Source: CAMLOF01 sp041913045 (GTDB lineage Bacteria; Pseudomonadota; Gammaproteobacteria; Burkholderiales; Burkholderiaceae_C). From it: DNA of 47,039 bases. The stretch covers positions 1-47,039 of the forward strand of contig JAYSGB010000033.1 in the NCBI GenBank assembly GCA_041913045.1. Reading direction: 5' to 3'. The position numbers were made by a program, and so were the translations under genes. Positions 1 through 8,003 of this stretch are shown here, in pieces; the first letter of the stretch is position 1; each line of letters starts with the position of its first letter. A model generated the notes under the pieces. The model was given only the letters and a program-made list of their open reading frames with translations. It made no database searches and was not told the DNA's origin.

Positions 1-21
1 AAGGGCGCCGACCGTCACAGC

Positions 22-63
22 ATGAGCCCCCGCAGGGCCAGGCCTGCCGCAGCTGACGAGGTG
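22..63 (-). repeat. Dispersed 42-bp repeat, copy 1 (inverted relative to copy 2)
   Basis: The reverse complement of this segment matches 46953-46994 at all but a few positions; the shared core contains GCGGCAGGCCTGGCCCTG. It lies downstream of the HAD gene, outside any gene I can support. The flanking sequence 64-107 shows nothing recognisable. It is probably a family-specific intergenic repeat rather than a transposon end, since no transposase is nearby. Confidence 0.6.
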
Positions 64-107
64 CCACAAAAGCAGACACCGCCAAGTCTGCCGCAGCAAG
101 CAAAGAA

Positions 108-767
108 TCAGCGCAACGCCTGCGCAGGCAACAAACGCAGCAGATCACTCAGCGCGTCGATGAAAGTCACCCGTGCATGGAACACCTCAGGCACCAACCG
201 CGGCGGGCACATCGCAAACACCTGCATTCCGGCAGACACCCCAGCCGCAATGCCGGTGGCACTGTCCTCCACCACGGCACAACGCTCGGGCACAGCACCC
301 AGCGCCTGCGCCGCATGCAGAAACAGCCCCGGCTCGGGCTTGAACATACCCACCTCGTAGGCCGAAAACACCCTGTCGCCAAACAGCGGACGCAACCCGC
401 ACACCTCCAGTGTCAACTCCACCTTCTCGCGCGGGCCGTTGGTGGCCACGCAATATGGCACAGCCAAACGGCCAATCAACTCGGCCGCGCCTGGCATCGG
501 GTCCAGCCCCTGCCGGAAACGCTCCGCCATGCCCTCGCGCGCAAGGTCAACGAAGCGATCCTCGAACACCGGCCCGGCCTGCCCCAGCCGCTCGGCAATC
601 CAGGCCGCCACCTCCGCCATGCGCACGCCACGAAAACGCTCGTGCGCCTCCTCCCGTGAGATGACCAAACCCTGCTCCACCGCCAACCGGTGCACCACGT
701 CCAGGCCCGGCGCCTCGCTATCCACCAAGGTGCCGTCCGAATCAAAAATCAGCGCGTCTATATGCAT
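108..767 (-). CDS. HAD-superfamily phosphatase, YieH-like
   Basis: A 219-residue haloacid-dehalogenase-type hydrolase, expected to dephosphorylate a small phosphorylated metabolite through a phospho-aspartate intermediate in the cytoplasm. Motif I is FDSDGTLVDSE (nucleophile Asp9, acid/base Asp11), motif II has Thr109-Asn110 (ATNGP), motif III is FKPEP with Lys143, and motif IV is VVEDSATG with Glu167/Asp168. Length and the cap between motifs I and II fit the beta-phosphoglucomutase/phosphoglycolate phosphatase subfamily; the closest remembered relative is E. coli YieH (6-phosphogluconate phosphatase). It is the last gene of the minus-strand island, 30 bp after an SDR gene, so it may be co-transcribed with it. 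The substrate is not determinable; the family assignment is secure. Confidence 0.88.
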   Translation of the reverse strand: MHIDALIFDSDGTLVDSEAPGLDVVHRLAVEQGLVISREEAHERFRGVRMAEVAAWIAERLGQAGPVFEDRFVDLAREGMAERFRQGLDPMPGAAELIGRLAVPYCVATNGPREKVELTLEVCGLRPLFGDRVFSAYEVGMFKPEPGLFLHAAQALGAVPERCAVVEDSATGIAAGVSAGMQVFAMCPPRLVPEVFHARVTFIDALSDLLRLLPAQALR

Positions 768-797
768 CGGGGCAGTTTACAGGCGTCCATCCACCGC

Positions 798-1619
798 TCA
801 GCTCTGCCCCACAGGCGCCTTGCCGGGCCGCCCGGGGATCATCGACAGCATGTGGTCAGACACGCCGCCGTCCACCACCAGACTCATGCCGTTCACATAA
901 GACGCGGCTTCGCTCGTCAGGTAAGCCACGGCCTGGCCGATGTCGTCGGGGCGGCCAATGCGTCCCAAAGGCACCAGCGCCTCGCGGCGGTGCAAGGTGT
1001 CTTCGTCCTGGTACACCGCTTCGGTCAGCGGCGTGCGGATCATGCCTGGGCACACACTGTTGGTGCGGATGCCGTCTGGCCCCCATTCCTGTGCCAACTG
1101 GCGGCACAGCATCACCAGTGCAGCCTTGGCGGGCGAATAGGCGCCATACCCAGGGTGCGGGTGCAGGCCCGACATGGACGCCACCGCCGTGATGCTGCCG
1201 CGCGTGCGCATGAGCGACTCGCGCGCGGCGCGCGCCAGCAGCCAGACCGAGCGCGTGTTGAGGTTGAAGGTGAGGTCCCACTGCGCCACGGGCAGATCGG
1301 CCAGGCGCCCGGGGCCGGACGCGCCAGCCACGCACACCAGGGCATGCAGATCGCCCCCATCCACCAGGGCTTGCGCCACCAATGCGTCGCATTGGCCGGG
1401 GTCAGTCACGTCACCGGCCACACCCTGAGCCTGCACACCCGCAGCGCGCAGTTCGGCCACCAGTCGGTCCAGCTTTTCACCGGGCCGGGAACTGGCCACC
1501 GTCAGGCGCAGGCCTCGCCCTTCGCGCCGCGAACGCTCCGCCAGCGCATGGCAAATGCCCAGCCCAATGCCGCCGGTGGCCCCGGTCACCAGTATGTGTT
1601 GGGTGTCTGCGGTGTTCAT
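798..1619 (-). CDS. SDR-family NAD(P)-dependent oxidoreductase
   Basis: A 273-residue classical short-chain dehydrogenase/reductase. The cofactor loop is TGATGGIG (12-19), Asp70 sits in the adenine-binding position, the catalytic serine is in VASMSG (about 148-150), and Tyr161-x3-Lys165 is the active-site pair. The usual NNAG motif is degenerate (CVAG, 96-99). The C terminus (SYVNGMSLVVDGG) is typical of 3-oxoacyl-ACP-reductase-like and sugar/alcohol dehydrogenases. Its ATG overlaps the etfA stop as ATGA, implying translational coupling, an unusual partner for etfA, which more often precedes an acyl-CoA dehydrogenase. It probably oxidises a hydroxyl group in the pathway encoded by the island; the substrate is unknown. 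Confidence 0.9.
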   Translation of the reverse strand: MNTADTQHILVTGATGGIGLGICHALAERSRREGRGLRLTVASSRPGEKLDRLVAELRAAGVQAQGVAGDVTDPGQCDALVAQALVDGGDLHALVCVAGASGPGRLADLPVAQWDLTFNLNTRSVWLLARAARESLMRTRGSITAVASMSGLHPHPGYGAYSPAKAALVMLCRQLAQEWGPDGIRTNSVCPGMIRTPLTEAVYQDEDTLHRREALVPLGRIGRPDDIGQAVAYLTSEAASYVNGMSLVVDGGVSDHMLSMIPGRPGKAPVGQS

Positions 1620-2548
1620 CAGGCCGCCTTCACCAGCTCAGGCACAGCCGTGAACAGGTCGGCCTCCAGCCCGTAGTCGGCCACCGAGAAGATCGGCGCC
1701 TCCGGGTCCTTGTTGATCGCCACGATCACCTTGGAGTCCTTCATGCCCGCCAGGTGCTGGATCGCCCCGCTGATGCCGCAGGCGATGTACAGCTGCGGCG
1801 CCACGATCTTGCCGGTCTGGCCCACTTGCAGGTCGTTCGGAGCGTAGCCCGCGTCCACCGCCGCGCGGCTGGCACCGATGGCCGCCCCCAGCTTGTCGGC
1901 CAGCGGGGTGATGACTTCGTTGAACTTCTCGCTGCTGCCCAGTGCGCGGCCACCGGAGACGATGATCTTGGCTGCCGTCAGCTCGGGGCGCTCGCTCTTG
2001 GCGATCTCGCTGCCCACGAAGCGGCTCTTGCCGCTGTCAGCCGCTGCGGCCTGGGTTTCCACGGCAGCGCTGCCGCCTTGGCCCGCGGCGTCGAAGCCGG
2101 TGGTGCGCACGGTGATGACTTTGACCTTGTCGGCGCTTTGCACGGTGGCAATGGCGTTGCCCGCGTAGATGGGGCGCTCGAAGGTGTCGGGGCTGACGAC
2201 TTTGGTGATGTCGCTGATCTGGGCGACGTCGAGCTTGGCGGCGACGCGCGGTGCCACGTTCTTGCCGCCTGCGGTGGCGGGGAAGAGGATGTGGCTGTAG
2301 TTGCTGGCGATGGCCAGCACCTGGGCCGCGACGTTCTCGGCCAGGCCGTGGGCCAGGCTGTCGCCGTCGGCGTGGATGACTTTGGCCACGCCCTGGACCT
2401 GGGCGGCGGCTTGGGCGGCAGCGGCGGCGTTGTGCCCGGCCACCAGCACGTGCACTTCACCACCGAGCTGGGCGGCGGCGGTGACGGTGTTGAGCGTGGC
2501 GCCCTTCAAGCTGGCGTTGTCGTGTTCGGCAATGACGAGTGCGGTCAT
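1619..2548 (-). CDS. etfA: Electron transfer flavoprotein subunit alpha
   Basis: A 309-residue EtfA/FixB. With EtfB it forms the soluble heterodimer that takes electrons from flavin dehydrogenases and passes them to ETF:ubiquinone oxidoreductase. The N-terminal half is the alpha/beta ETF domain (MTALVIAEHDN). The C-terminal FAD-binding domain begins near residue 195 with SGGRALGSSEKF and continues with GQTGKIVAPQLYIACGISG, the conserved FAD-contacting segment; it ends with NKDPEAPIFSVADYGLEADL, diagnostic of EtfA. It is 18 bp downstream of etfB and overlaps the next SDR by 4 bp. No acyl-CoA dehydrogenase lies beside it in this window. Confidence 0.97.
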   Translation of the reverse strand: MTALVIAEHDNASLKGATLNTVTAAAQLGGEVHVLVAGHNAAAAAQAAAQVQGVAKVIHADGDSLAHGLAENVAAQVLAIASNYSHILFPATAGGKNVAPRVAAKLDVAQISDITKVVSPDTFERPIYAGNAIATVQSADKVKVITVRTTGFDAAGQGGSAAVETQAAAADSGKSRFVGSEIAKSERPELTAAKIIVSGGRALGSSEKFNEVITPLADKLGAAIGASRAAVDAGYAPNDLQVGQTGKIVAPQLYIACGISGAIQHLAGMKDSKVIVAINKDPEAPIFSVADYGLEADLFTAVPELVKAA

Positions 2549-2566
2549 GATTCTTCCTGTCCTTCT

Positions 2567-3316
2567 TCAGATCACTTTGGCTTCGTTCTTCAGCTTGTCC
2601 ACCAGGGCAGCGACGTCAGCCACCTTGATGCCGGCCTTGCGCCCGGCGGGCTCGGCCACCTTCAGGGTCTTCAGGCGCGGGGTCACGTCCACACCCAGCT
2701 CTTCGGGCTTGACGGTCTCCAGCGGCTTTTTCTTGGCCTTCATGATGTTGGGCAGGGTGACGTAGCGCGGCTCGTTCAGGCGCAGGTCGGTGGTGACCAC
2801 GGCGGGCAGCTTGACGCTCAGGGTCTCCAGGCCGCCGTCGATCTCGCGGGTGACACTGGCTTGGCCGTCGGCGACTTCGACCTTGCTGGCGAAGGTGGCC
2901 TGCGGCAGGTCGGTCAGGGCGGCGAGCATCTGGCCGGTCTGGTTGGCGTCGTCGTCAATGGCTTGTTTGCCCAGAATCACCAGGCCGGGCTGTTCCTTGG
3001 CCACCAGAGCGGCAAGCAGCTTGGCCACGGCCAGGGGCTGCAGTTCGGCATCGGTTTCCACATGAATAGCTCGGTCGGCGCCGATGGCCATGGCGGTGCG
3101 CAGGGTTTCCTGGCACTGCGCCACGCCGCAGGAGACGGCGATCACTTCGCTGGCCGCGCCCTTTTCTTTCAGGCGCACCGCCTCTTCCACCGCGATCTCG
3201 TCGAACGGGTTCATGCTCATCTTGACGTTCGCGATGTCCACGCCCGACCCGTCGGCCTTCACGCGTACCTTCACGTTGTAGTCCACCACGCGTTTCACTG
3301 GTACAAGGATTTTCAT
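2567..3316 (-). CDS. etfB: Electron transfer flavoprotein subunit beta
   Basis: A 249-residue EtfB/FixA, the AMP-binding partner of EtfA. The N terminus (MKILVPVKRVVDYNVKVRVK) and the NPFDEIAVEEAVRLKE segment are characteristic, as is the central DDANQTGQMLAALTDLPQATFAS stretch, here shown only in part. Length matches the family. The start is the only sensible ATG; its upstream sequence (minus strand) lacks a clear Shine-Dalgarno. A 50-bp gap separates it from the SDR gene upstream, so an internal promoter is possible. It may serve as a general beta-oxidation carrier or as the acceptor for the flavin dehydrogenase of the same island; the sequence cannot decide. Confidence 0.97.
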   Translation of the reverse strand: MKILVPVKRVVDYNVKVRVKADGSGVDIANVKMSMNPFDEIAVEEAVRLKEKGAASEVIAVSCGVAQCQETLRTAMAIGADRAIHVETDAELQPLAVAKLLAALVAKEQPGLVILGKQAIDDDANQTGQMLAALTDLPQATFASKVEVADGQASVTREIDGGLETLSVKLPAVVTTDLRLNEPRYVTLPNIMKAKKKPLETVKPEELGVDVTPRLKTLKVAEPAGRKAGIKVADVAALVDKLKNEAKVI

Positions 3317-3366
3317 AAGAGATAGAGACAGATGTCTTGGATGGTTTGGAAACTCTGCTGAGGCGG

Positions 3367-4098
3367 TCAGTGCATGTAGAGACCGCCGTTGACGTCTATG
3401 GTGCAGCCCTGCACGTGCCGCGCGTCGTCACTGGCCAGGAAGGCGATCACGTTGGCCACGTCGCGTGGCTGGCCGATGATGGTGCCTTCAGGGTAGCTGT
3501 AACCGGCTATGAGCGGTGTGTCTATGACCCCGGGAGCCACGCCGTTGACGTTGATGCCAAAAGGCATGCACGCCTTGGCGAGCGCGTACGTCATTGACAC
3601 AACGCCACCCTTGGACGCCACGTAGTCCACGCCTGCGGCCACACCGCCAATGCGCGCCGCCACGGACGCGATGTTGACAATCTTGCCCTGGCGCTGCGGC
3701 TTCATGTATTTCAAGGCCTCGCGAGCGCACAGGTAGGAGCCGCGCAGGTTGATGTCCATGGCGCGATCCCAGCGCTGGGCGTCCACCTCTTCCACCGGCA
3801 GGTAGGTGCAAATGCCTGCGCCGTTGACGAGGATGTGCACTGCGCCTAACTGGGCTACAGCGAACTCGAACAGGGCCTCGACCGTCTCGGGCTTGGCCAC
3901 GTCCAGCGCAAAGGGCAGGCAGTTGCAGCCGGTGGTGTCGGCAATTTCCTGCGCAGCCTGCGTGGCATTGGCCACGTTCAGGTCGGCCATCACAATGCCT
4001 TTGGCGCCGCGCTCGGCGAACACACGAGCCGTTTCCTTGCTGATGCCGCTGCCGGCGCCGGTGATCACGGCGTACTTGCCGTCAAAAGGGAGTTGCAT
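3367..4098 (-). CDS. SDR-family NAD(P)-dependent oxidoreductase
   Basis: A 243-residue classical SDR. The cofactor loop is TGAGSGIS (13-20), ADL (38-40) ends strand beta-2, the NNAG equivalent is NGAG (92-95), the catalytic serine is Ser145 (NIASVAA), and the active pair is Tyr159/Lys163. The C terminus (CTIDVNGGLYMH) is typical of bacterial dehydrogenases acting on secondary alcohols, diols or 3-hydroxyacyl compounds. It lies between dctM (61 bp upstream) and etfB (50 bp downstream), all on one strand. An upstream GAAGAG is a plausible ribosome site. The substrate is unknown. Confidence 0.9.
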   Translation of the reverse strand: MQLPFDGKYAVITGAGSGISKETARVFAERGAKGIVMADLNVANATQAAQEIADTTGCNCLPFALDVAKPETVEALFEFAVAQLGAVHILVNGAGICTYLPVEEVDAQRWDRAMDINLRGSYLCAREALKYMKPQRQGKIVNIASVAARIGGVAAGVDYVASKGGVVSMTYALAKACMPFGINVNGVAPGVIDTPLIAGYSYPEGTIIGQPRDVANVIAFLASDDARHVQGCTIDVNGGLYMH

Positions 4099-4159
4099 GA
4101 CTTGCTCTTCAATAGTCGGTTGAACGAAAACACATACGCCATGTCTGGCTCAGGCTGGC

Positions 4160-5473
4160 TCAATACTTCATGTTGGCCAGAATGCCGGTGGCGATCTGCG
4201 GGTAGGCAATGATCAGCCCCAGCACCGCCAACATGGCCAAGACAAACGGCACACTGCTGGCAAAAATCTCGGTGATGGGCCCGGCGCGCGGCCCGTCAAT
4301 GCGGCCCCTTAGGCCGTGCATGACGAACAGGTTCATGCCCACCGGCGGCGTGATCAACGACAGCTCCACCAGGATGACAGCGAGGATACCGAACCACACC
4401 AGGTCCACCTGCGCCGCGTGAAGGATGGGCAGCAGAATAGGCAGCGTACACACGATCATCGCCATGCTCTCCATGAACATGCCCAGCACAATGTAGATCA
4501 GCGCGATGATCAAGATAAGCTGCAACTGGCTGAGGCCGAGGCCCGCGATCCAGTTGGAAATGGCTGCTGGCACGCCACCCAGCGACAACACGAACTGCAG
4601 CAGAAAAGCACTCACCACCACCAGAAGCACCATGCTGGTGGTGGAAGCCGTGGCCAGGAACACATCGCGCAGCATGGCGCGAGAAACACGCCGCTTGAGC
4701 AAGGCCAGCACAAACGCCCCCACCGACCCAAAGCCCGCTGCCTCGGTGGGTGTGGCCACGCCCGCGTAGATGGTGCCCATGACCATGCCCAACAGAAACA
4801 GCACCGGCAACACTGCCGTCAAACCCCTGATCCTCTCGCCCCAGCTCACCTGCATGTCCAGGCGCGGCGCTTTGTCTGGCGATACAACGGCAGCAATGAA
4901 GATGACCAGCATGAAGGCCGCCATCATCACCAGGCCAGGCACGATGCCTGCCATATAGAGCTTGGCAATCGAGACCTCGGCCATGATGGCGTAGATGATC
5001 ATGATCACGCTGGGCGGAATCAAGATGCCCAGCGTACCCCCGGCCGTGATGGAGCCCATGGCCAGCTTTTCGCTGTAACCATGGCGGCGCATGGCTGGCA
5101 AGGCCACCGCACCGATGGTGGACGTGGTTGCCACGCTGGAGCCGCAAATGGAGGCAAACAAACCGCTGGCCAGCACATTGGTGTGCAGCAGCCCGCCGGG
5201 TACGCGGCCCATCCATTTCGACAGAATGTCGTACAGATCTTCCGTCACGCCGCTGCGCAGCAGCAACTCACCCATCAGCACGAACAAGGGCACCACAATC
5301 ATGCCGCTGTTGCTGATGTTGTTCCAGGGAATCTGCCCGAAGAAACCCCATATCTCGCCAATGTGCAAGGCCCCCGCAATGGCTGCGGTGAGCCCTAGCG
5401 CGCTGGCAATGTGGAAGCTGAGAAGAAACAGGCCGATCAGTGCGATCAGCGAAGTGGACACCATGGCAGCCAT
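4160..5473 (-). CDS. dctM: TRAP transporter large permease (DctM family)
   Basis: A 437-residue integral membrane protein, the ion-coupled translocating subunit of a tripartite ATP-independent periplasmic transporter. It has about a dozen hydrophobic segments and the family landmarks: GLTAAIAGALHIGEIWGFF near the N terminus, LFASICGSSVATTSTIGAVA (about 108-127), ITAGGTLGILIPPSVIMIIY (about 142-161) and LITPPVGMNLFVMHGL near the C terminus. It starts 1 bp after the dctQ stop; MAAMVS has an alternative in-frame Met4. It imports an organic acid together with DctQ and DctP encoded just upstream. The assignment is secure; the substrate is not. Confidence 0.95.
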   Translation of the reverse strand: MAAMVSTSLIALIGLFLLSFHIASALGLTAAIAGALHIGEIWGFFGQIPWNNISNSGMIVVPLFVLMGELLLRSGVTEDLYDILSKWMGRVPGGLLHTNVLASGLFASICGSSVATTSTIGAVALPAMRRHGYSEKLAMGSITAGGTLGILIPPSVIMIIYAIMAEVSIAKLYMAGIVPGLVMMAAFMLVIFIAAVVSPDKAPRLDMQVSWGERIRGLTAVLPVLFLLGMVMGTIYAGVATPTEAAGFGSVGAFVLALLKRRVSRAMLRDVFLATASTTSMVLLVVVSAFLLQFVLSLGGVPAAISNWIAGLGLSQLQLILIIALIYIVLGMFMESMAMIVCTLPILLPILHAAQVDLVWFGILAVILVELSLITPPVGMNLFVMHGLRGRIDGPRAGPITEIFASSVPFVLAMLAVLGLIIAYPQIATGILANMKY

Positions 5474-5474
5474 G

Positions 5475-5987
5475 TCAGATACCTCCTTCTTCAGGAATGT
5501 CTTCGTCGTCGATCACCGCAGCCACGGTAACGACGAACGAGGTAAGCGCGAAGACCAGGCAACCCAGGGTCGATATGGCTTGCGGGATGTAGAGCGACAT
5601 CTCGATGATCGATTGCGGCACCGTGGAGCCCATGTCGTACGACTCCATGGTGAGCAGGTAGCTGGAGTAGGAAAGCATCCAGGCGAAGACCGTGAGGCCG
5701 CAAAGTGCAAACACGCCGAACCAATGCCGTACGCGTGGCGGCAGCAGTGGCAGCAGCACGTCTGAACGCACGTGATTGCCAACCACCACGCCATGGGCCA
5801 AGGCCCAGGTTGCGCCCAGCGACAAGGTGAACGCAGCAATCTGGTCAGACACCCCGGTGAACGGCCCGCCCAGCGTGCGGCTGACCGCATCAGCCGTCAT
5901 GTAGAAGGCCAACAACAGGAACAGCAACCCGCTCAGCCACGCCATCCATTCGGCCAGGTTGACAAGAAGTTTTCTAAAGATACGCAT
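5475..5987 (-). CDS. dctQ: TRAP transporter small permease (DctQ family)
   Basis: A 170-residue four-helix membrane protein. Hydrophobic segments lie at about 15-35 (LSGLLFLLLAFYMTADAVSR), 50-70, 90-112 and 130-155, with the recurring DAVSRTLGGPFTGVSDQ segment of DctQ proteins after helix 1. It pairs with DctM to form the membrane domain of the TRAP transporter. A GAGGTGGAGC Shine-Dalgarno lies just before the ATG. It is separated from dctP by 102 bp holding a stem-loop (6019-6051). Confidence 0.92.
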   Translation of the reverse strand: MRIFRKLLVNLAEWMAWLSGLLFLLLAFYMTADAVSRTLGGPFTGVSDQIAAFTLSLGATWALAHGVVVGNHVRSDVLLPLLPPRVRHWFGVFALCGLTVFAWMLSYSSYLLTMESYDMGSTVPQSIIEMSLYIPQAISTLGCLVFALTSFVVTVAAVIDDEDIPEEGGI

Positions 5988-6007
5988 GCTCCACCTCGTG
6001 GGGAACG

Positions 6008-6051
6008 AAAAACCTGCAGCGAACGGACACCCCTCGCGGAGGCCCGTTCGC
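6008..6051 (-). terminator. Intercistronic stem-loop after dctP
   Basis: On the minus strand GCGAACGG (6051-6044) pairs with CCGTTCGC (6026-6019), with a shorter CCTC/GAGG helix inside, followed after a few bases by TTTTT (6012-6008). Placed between the binding-protein gene and the permeases, it probably terminates part of transcription or stabilises the dctP message, giving excess binding protein. Confidence 0.6.
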
Positions 6052-6089
6052 CTGCACCAAGGCCGAAGATCAGCCGGGACGCTGGAGCA

Positions 6090-7160
6090 TCACGCCAGCT
6101 TGTAGCCCACAATGGGTGCCAGGAACTCGTTGAAAGCCTGCTTGGCCTTTGGGCCCGCGCGGTTGGCCCACCAGGGAACGATGTCTTCCGACGAAATCTT
6201 CGTGAGTTGCGGCACCCACTCCGGCTTGGTTTCGCGGGTCAGCACCATGCCCTTTTCCAGCGCGTAGGCAAAGCCGAGCTGGTCGTTGTCGCTGCCCAGC
6301 TTCCAGCCCAGGTCGGTCAGCTCCTTGCTCATGTCGGCAAACATGCCGCGCAGCTCGGCAGGCACCTTGGCCAGGCCGCGGCTGCCCAGCACAATGTACG
6401 AACCCATGGGCGGGATGTTCACGTTAGTCATGTACTTCGTGACCTCCCACAGGCTGCTGGCCTTCACGTGCTCGGTGCCTGTGATGGCGCCGTCAATCAC
6501 GCCCCGCTGCAGCGAGGGGTACACGTCAGCCGTGGTCATGCTGACAGGCTCTGCCCCCAGTGCCGTGAGAAAGCGTGCCTGCGCTGGCGCAAAGACGCGG
6601 ATCTTGCGGCCCTTGAAGTCCTCCAGCCTGACGAGCGGGAACTTGGTGTACATGAACATGGTGGACCAGCAGAAGGAGCCGATGATCTTGCCGCCCATGG
6701 CCGCTTCGTTCTTGGCCACCACGTTCTCGGTCCACGTGTCGTAGAGCTTGCGCGACTGCTGGAAGCTCGTGGAGATGCCCGGCAGGTCACAGGCCTCGAT
6801 CATGGGGAAGTCACCGGCCACGTAGCCGGGCAGGATCTCGGCCATGTCGATCACGCCAGACTTGAGCACGCGCAGCATCTCGGTGCCGCCCAGGCCCAGT
6901 TCACCAATCGTGGTGATCTCGATTTCAAGGCGACCCTGGCTGCGGCTCTTGACCTGCTCCTGCAGCCACAGCCACTTCTTGTAGGACTCGCCGTTGCGGT
7001 GCTGGATGACGGCCTTGAGCGTGGTGGGCTTGTTCTGCGCCAGCGCGGCGGGCGCCAGGCCAGAAGCAACGCCAGCCACCACTGCGGCGCTGCTGCCCGC
7101 CTGCAAGAACACGCGGCGGCTCAGGTTGCGGGATGCGTTCAATGTCTCAATCTTTTTCAT
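6090..7160 (-). CDS. dctP: TRAP transporter substrate-binding protein (DctP family)
   Basis: A 356-residue periplasmic binding protein. I chose the ATG at 7160 because AGGAG lies 5 bp upstream and because it opens a twin-arginine signal peptide: SRRVFLQ followed by a hydrophobic stretch and ALA-Q. Tat export of a TRAP binding protein suggests folding before export. Family features include GELGLGGTEMLRVLKSGVIDMAE and ARFLTALGAEPVSMTTADVYPSLQ (shown in part), the latter with the conserved region where the arginine in KIRVFAP-type segments binds a carboxylate. It is the first gene of dctPQM, 99 bp after an SDR gene. The carboxylate substrate is unknown. Confidence 0.94.
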   Translation of the reverse strand: MKKIETLNASRNLSRRVFLQAGSSAAVVAGVASGLAPAALAQNKPTTLKAVIQHRNGESYKKWLWLQEQVKSRSQGRLEIEITTIGELGLGGTEMLRVLKSGVIDMAEILPGYVAGDFPMIEACDLPGISTSFQQSRKLYDTWTENVVAKNEAAMGGKIIGSFCWSTMFMYTKFPLVRLEDFKGRKIRVFAPAQARFLTALGAEPVSMTTADVYPSLQRGVIDGAITGTEHVKASSLWEVTKYMTNVNIPPMGSYIVLGSRGLAKVPAELRGMFADMSKELTDLGWKLGSDNDQLGFAYALEKGMVLTRETKPEWVPQLTKISSEDIVPWWANRAGPKAKQAFNEFLAPIVGYKLA

Positions 7161-7178
7161 ACTGACTCCTCTGGGTGG

Positions 7179-7202
7179 AAAAAATCGGCTCGTCACGGAG
7201 CC
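7179..7202 (-). terminator. Weak hairpin plus T6 upstream of dctP
   Basis: Read on the minus strand, GGCTC (7202-7198) and GAGCC (7191-7187) form a 5-bp stem with a 6-nt loop, followed by GA and six T (7184-7179). It lies in the SDR-dctP gap and could partly separate the two transcription units or be an attenuator. The stem is short, so this is tentative. Confidence 0.4.
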
Positions 7203-7259
7203 TTCCATTTGCCGCCCGACACAGCGGGCAATGCAAATCTCTTCGTGCCTGCAAGGCAC

Positions 7260-8003
7260 TCAATACGTTGCCCGTCCTCCGGAGAGGTCGTAGGTGAACC
7301 CGGTCGAAAAGGAACACTCGGGCGAGCTGAGCCAGTTCACAAGGTGGGCCACTTCCTGTGGCAAACCGGGGCGGCCCATGGGTATCTTGGCCAGCACGGT
7401 GGCCAGCAGCTCGGGTGACATCTGGTCCACCAGCGGCGTCTGAATCACCGCCGGTGCAATGGCGTTGACGCGTATGGGCGTACCCGCCAGTTCCTTGCCC
7501 ATGGACTTGGTCAGAGCAATCACACCGGCCTTCGCCACGGAGTAGGCACTCTGGTTGGCATTGCCTTCCTTGCCAGCAATGGACGCGATGTTGACGATGC
7601 GCCCGTAGCCCGCGCGCAGCATGGGCTCCACCACGGCGCGGCAGCACAGGTAGGCGCTGTGCAGGTTGATGGCGATGGTGCGGTGCCAGTCCCCCACCGG
7701 GTACTCGTGCACAGGCAGCGAAGGCCCGGTCACGCCCACACAGTGCGCCAGCGTGTCTATGCGCCCGAGCGTTTCCTCGATCTGTTTGAAGGCCTGTGCC
7801 ACGGCATGTTCATCGGTCAGGTCCACGGCCATTGCCAAGCTGCCCGGCAGCTCGTCAGCCAGGGCCTGCAACGGCGCCATGTTGATGTCCAGCAAGGCCA
7901 GCCGCGCGCCGTCTTGCGCCAGGCGGCGGGCCACGGCCTGCCCTATGCCGCCTGCTGCGCCTGCCACCACCGCAACGCGTCCGTTCAAAGCCGCGCTGCT
8001 CAT
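7260..8003 (-). CDS. SDR-family NAD(P)-dependent oxidoreductase
   Basis: A 247-residue classical SDR. AGAAGGIG (14-21) is the cofactor loop, LLDI (37-40) suggests NAD preference because an Asp follows beta-strand 2, Ser141 sits in NIASIAG, and Tyr154/Lys158 complete the active site (SAYSVAKAG). The overall pattern is that of 3-oxoacyl-ACP-reductase-like (FabG-type) dehydrogenases. The usual NNAG motif is replaced by HCVG (87-90). Its start overlaps the stop of the epimerase-like gene by 4 bp (ATGA), so the two are translationally coupled and probably act in sequence. The substrate is unknown. Confidence 0.9.
   Translation of the reverse strand: MSSAALNGRVAVVAGAAGGIGQAVARRLAQDGARLALLDINMAPLQALADELPGSLAMAVDLTDEHAVAQAFKQIEETLGRIDTLAHCVGVTGPSLPVHEYPVGDWHRTIAINLHSAYLCCRAVVEPMLRAGYGRIVNIASIAGKEGNANQSAYSVAKAGVIALTKSMGKELAGTPIRVNAIAPAVIQTPLVDQMSPELLATVLAKIPMGRPGLPQEVAHLVNWLSSPECSFSTGFTYDLSGGRATY

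Noticed and set aside
1382..3325. 647-residue open frame antisense to etfA and etfB
   Set aside because: Composition (Gly/His/Asp-rich, no domain) is that of an antisense shadow; etfBA are unmistakable.
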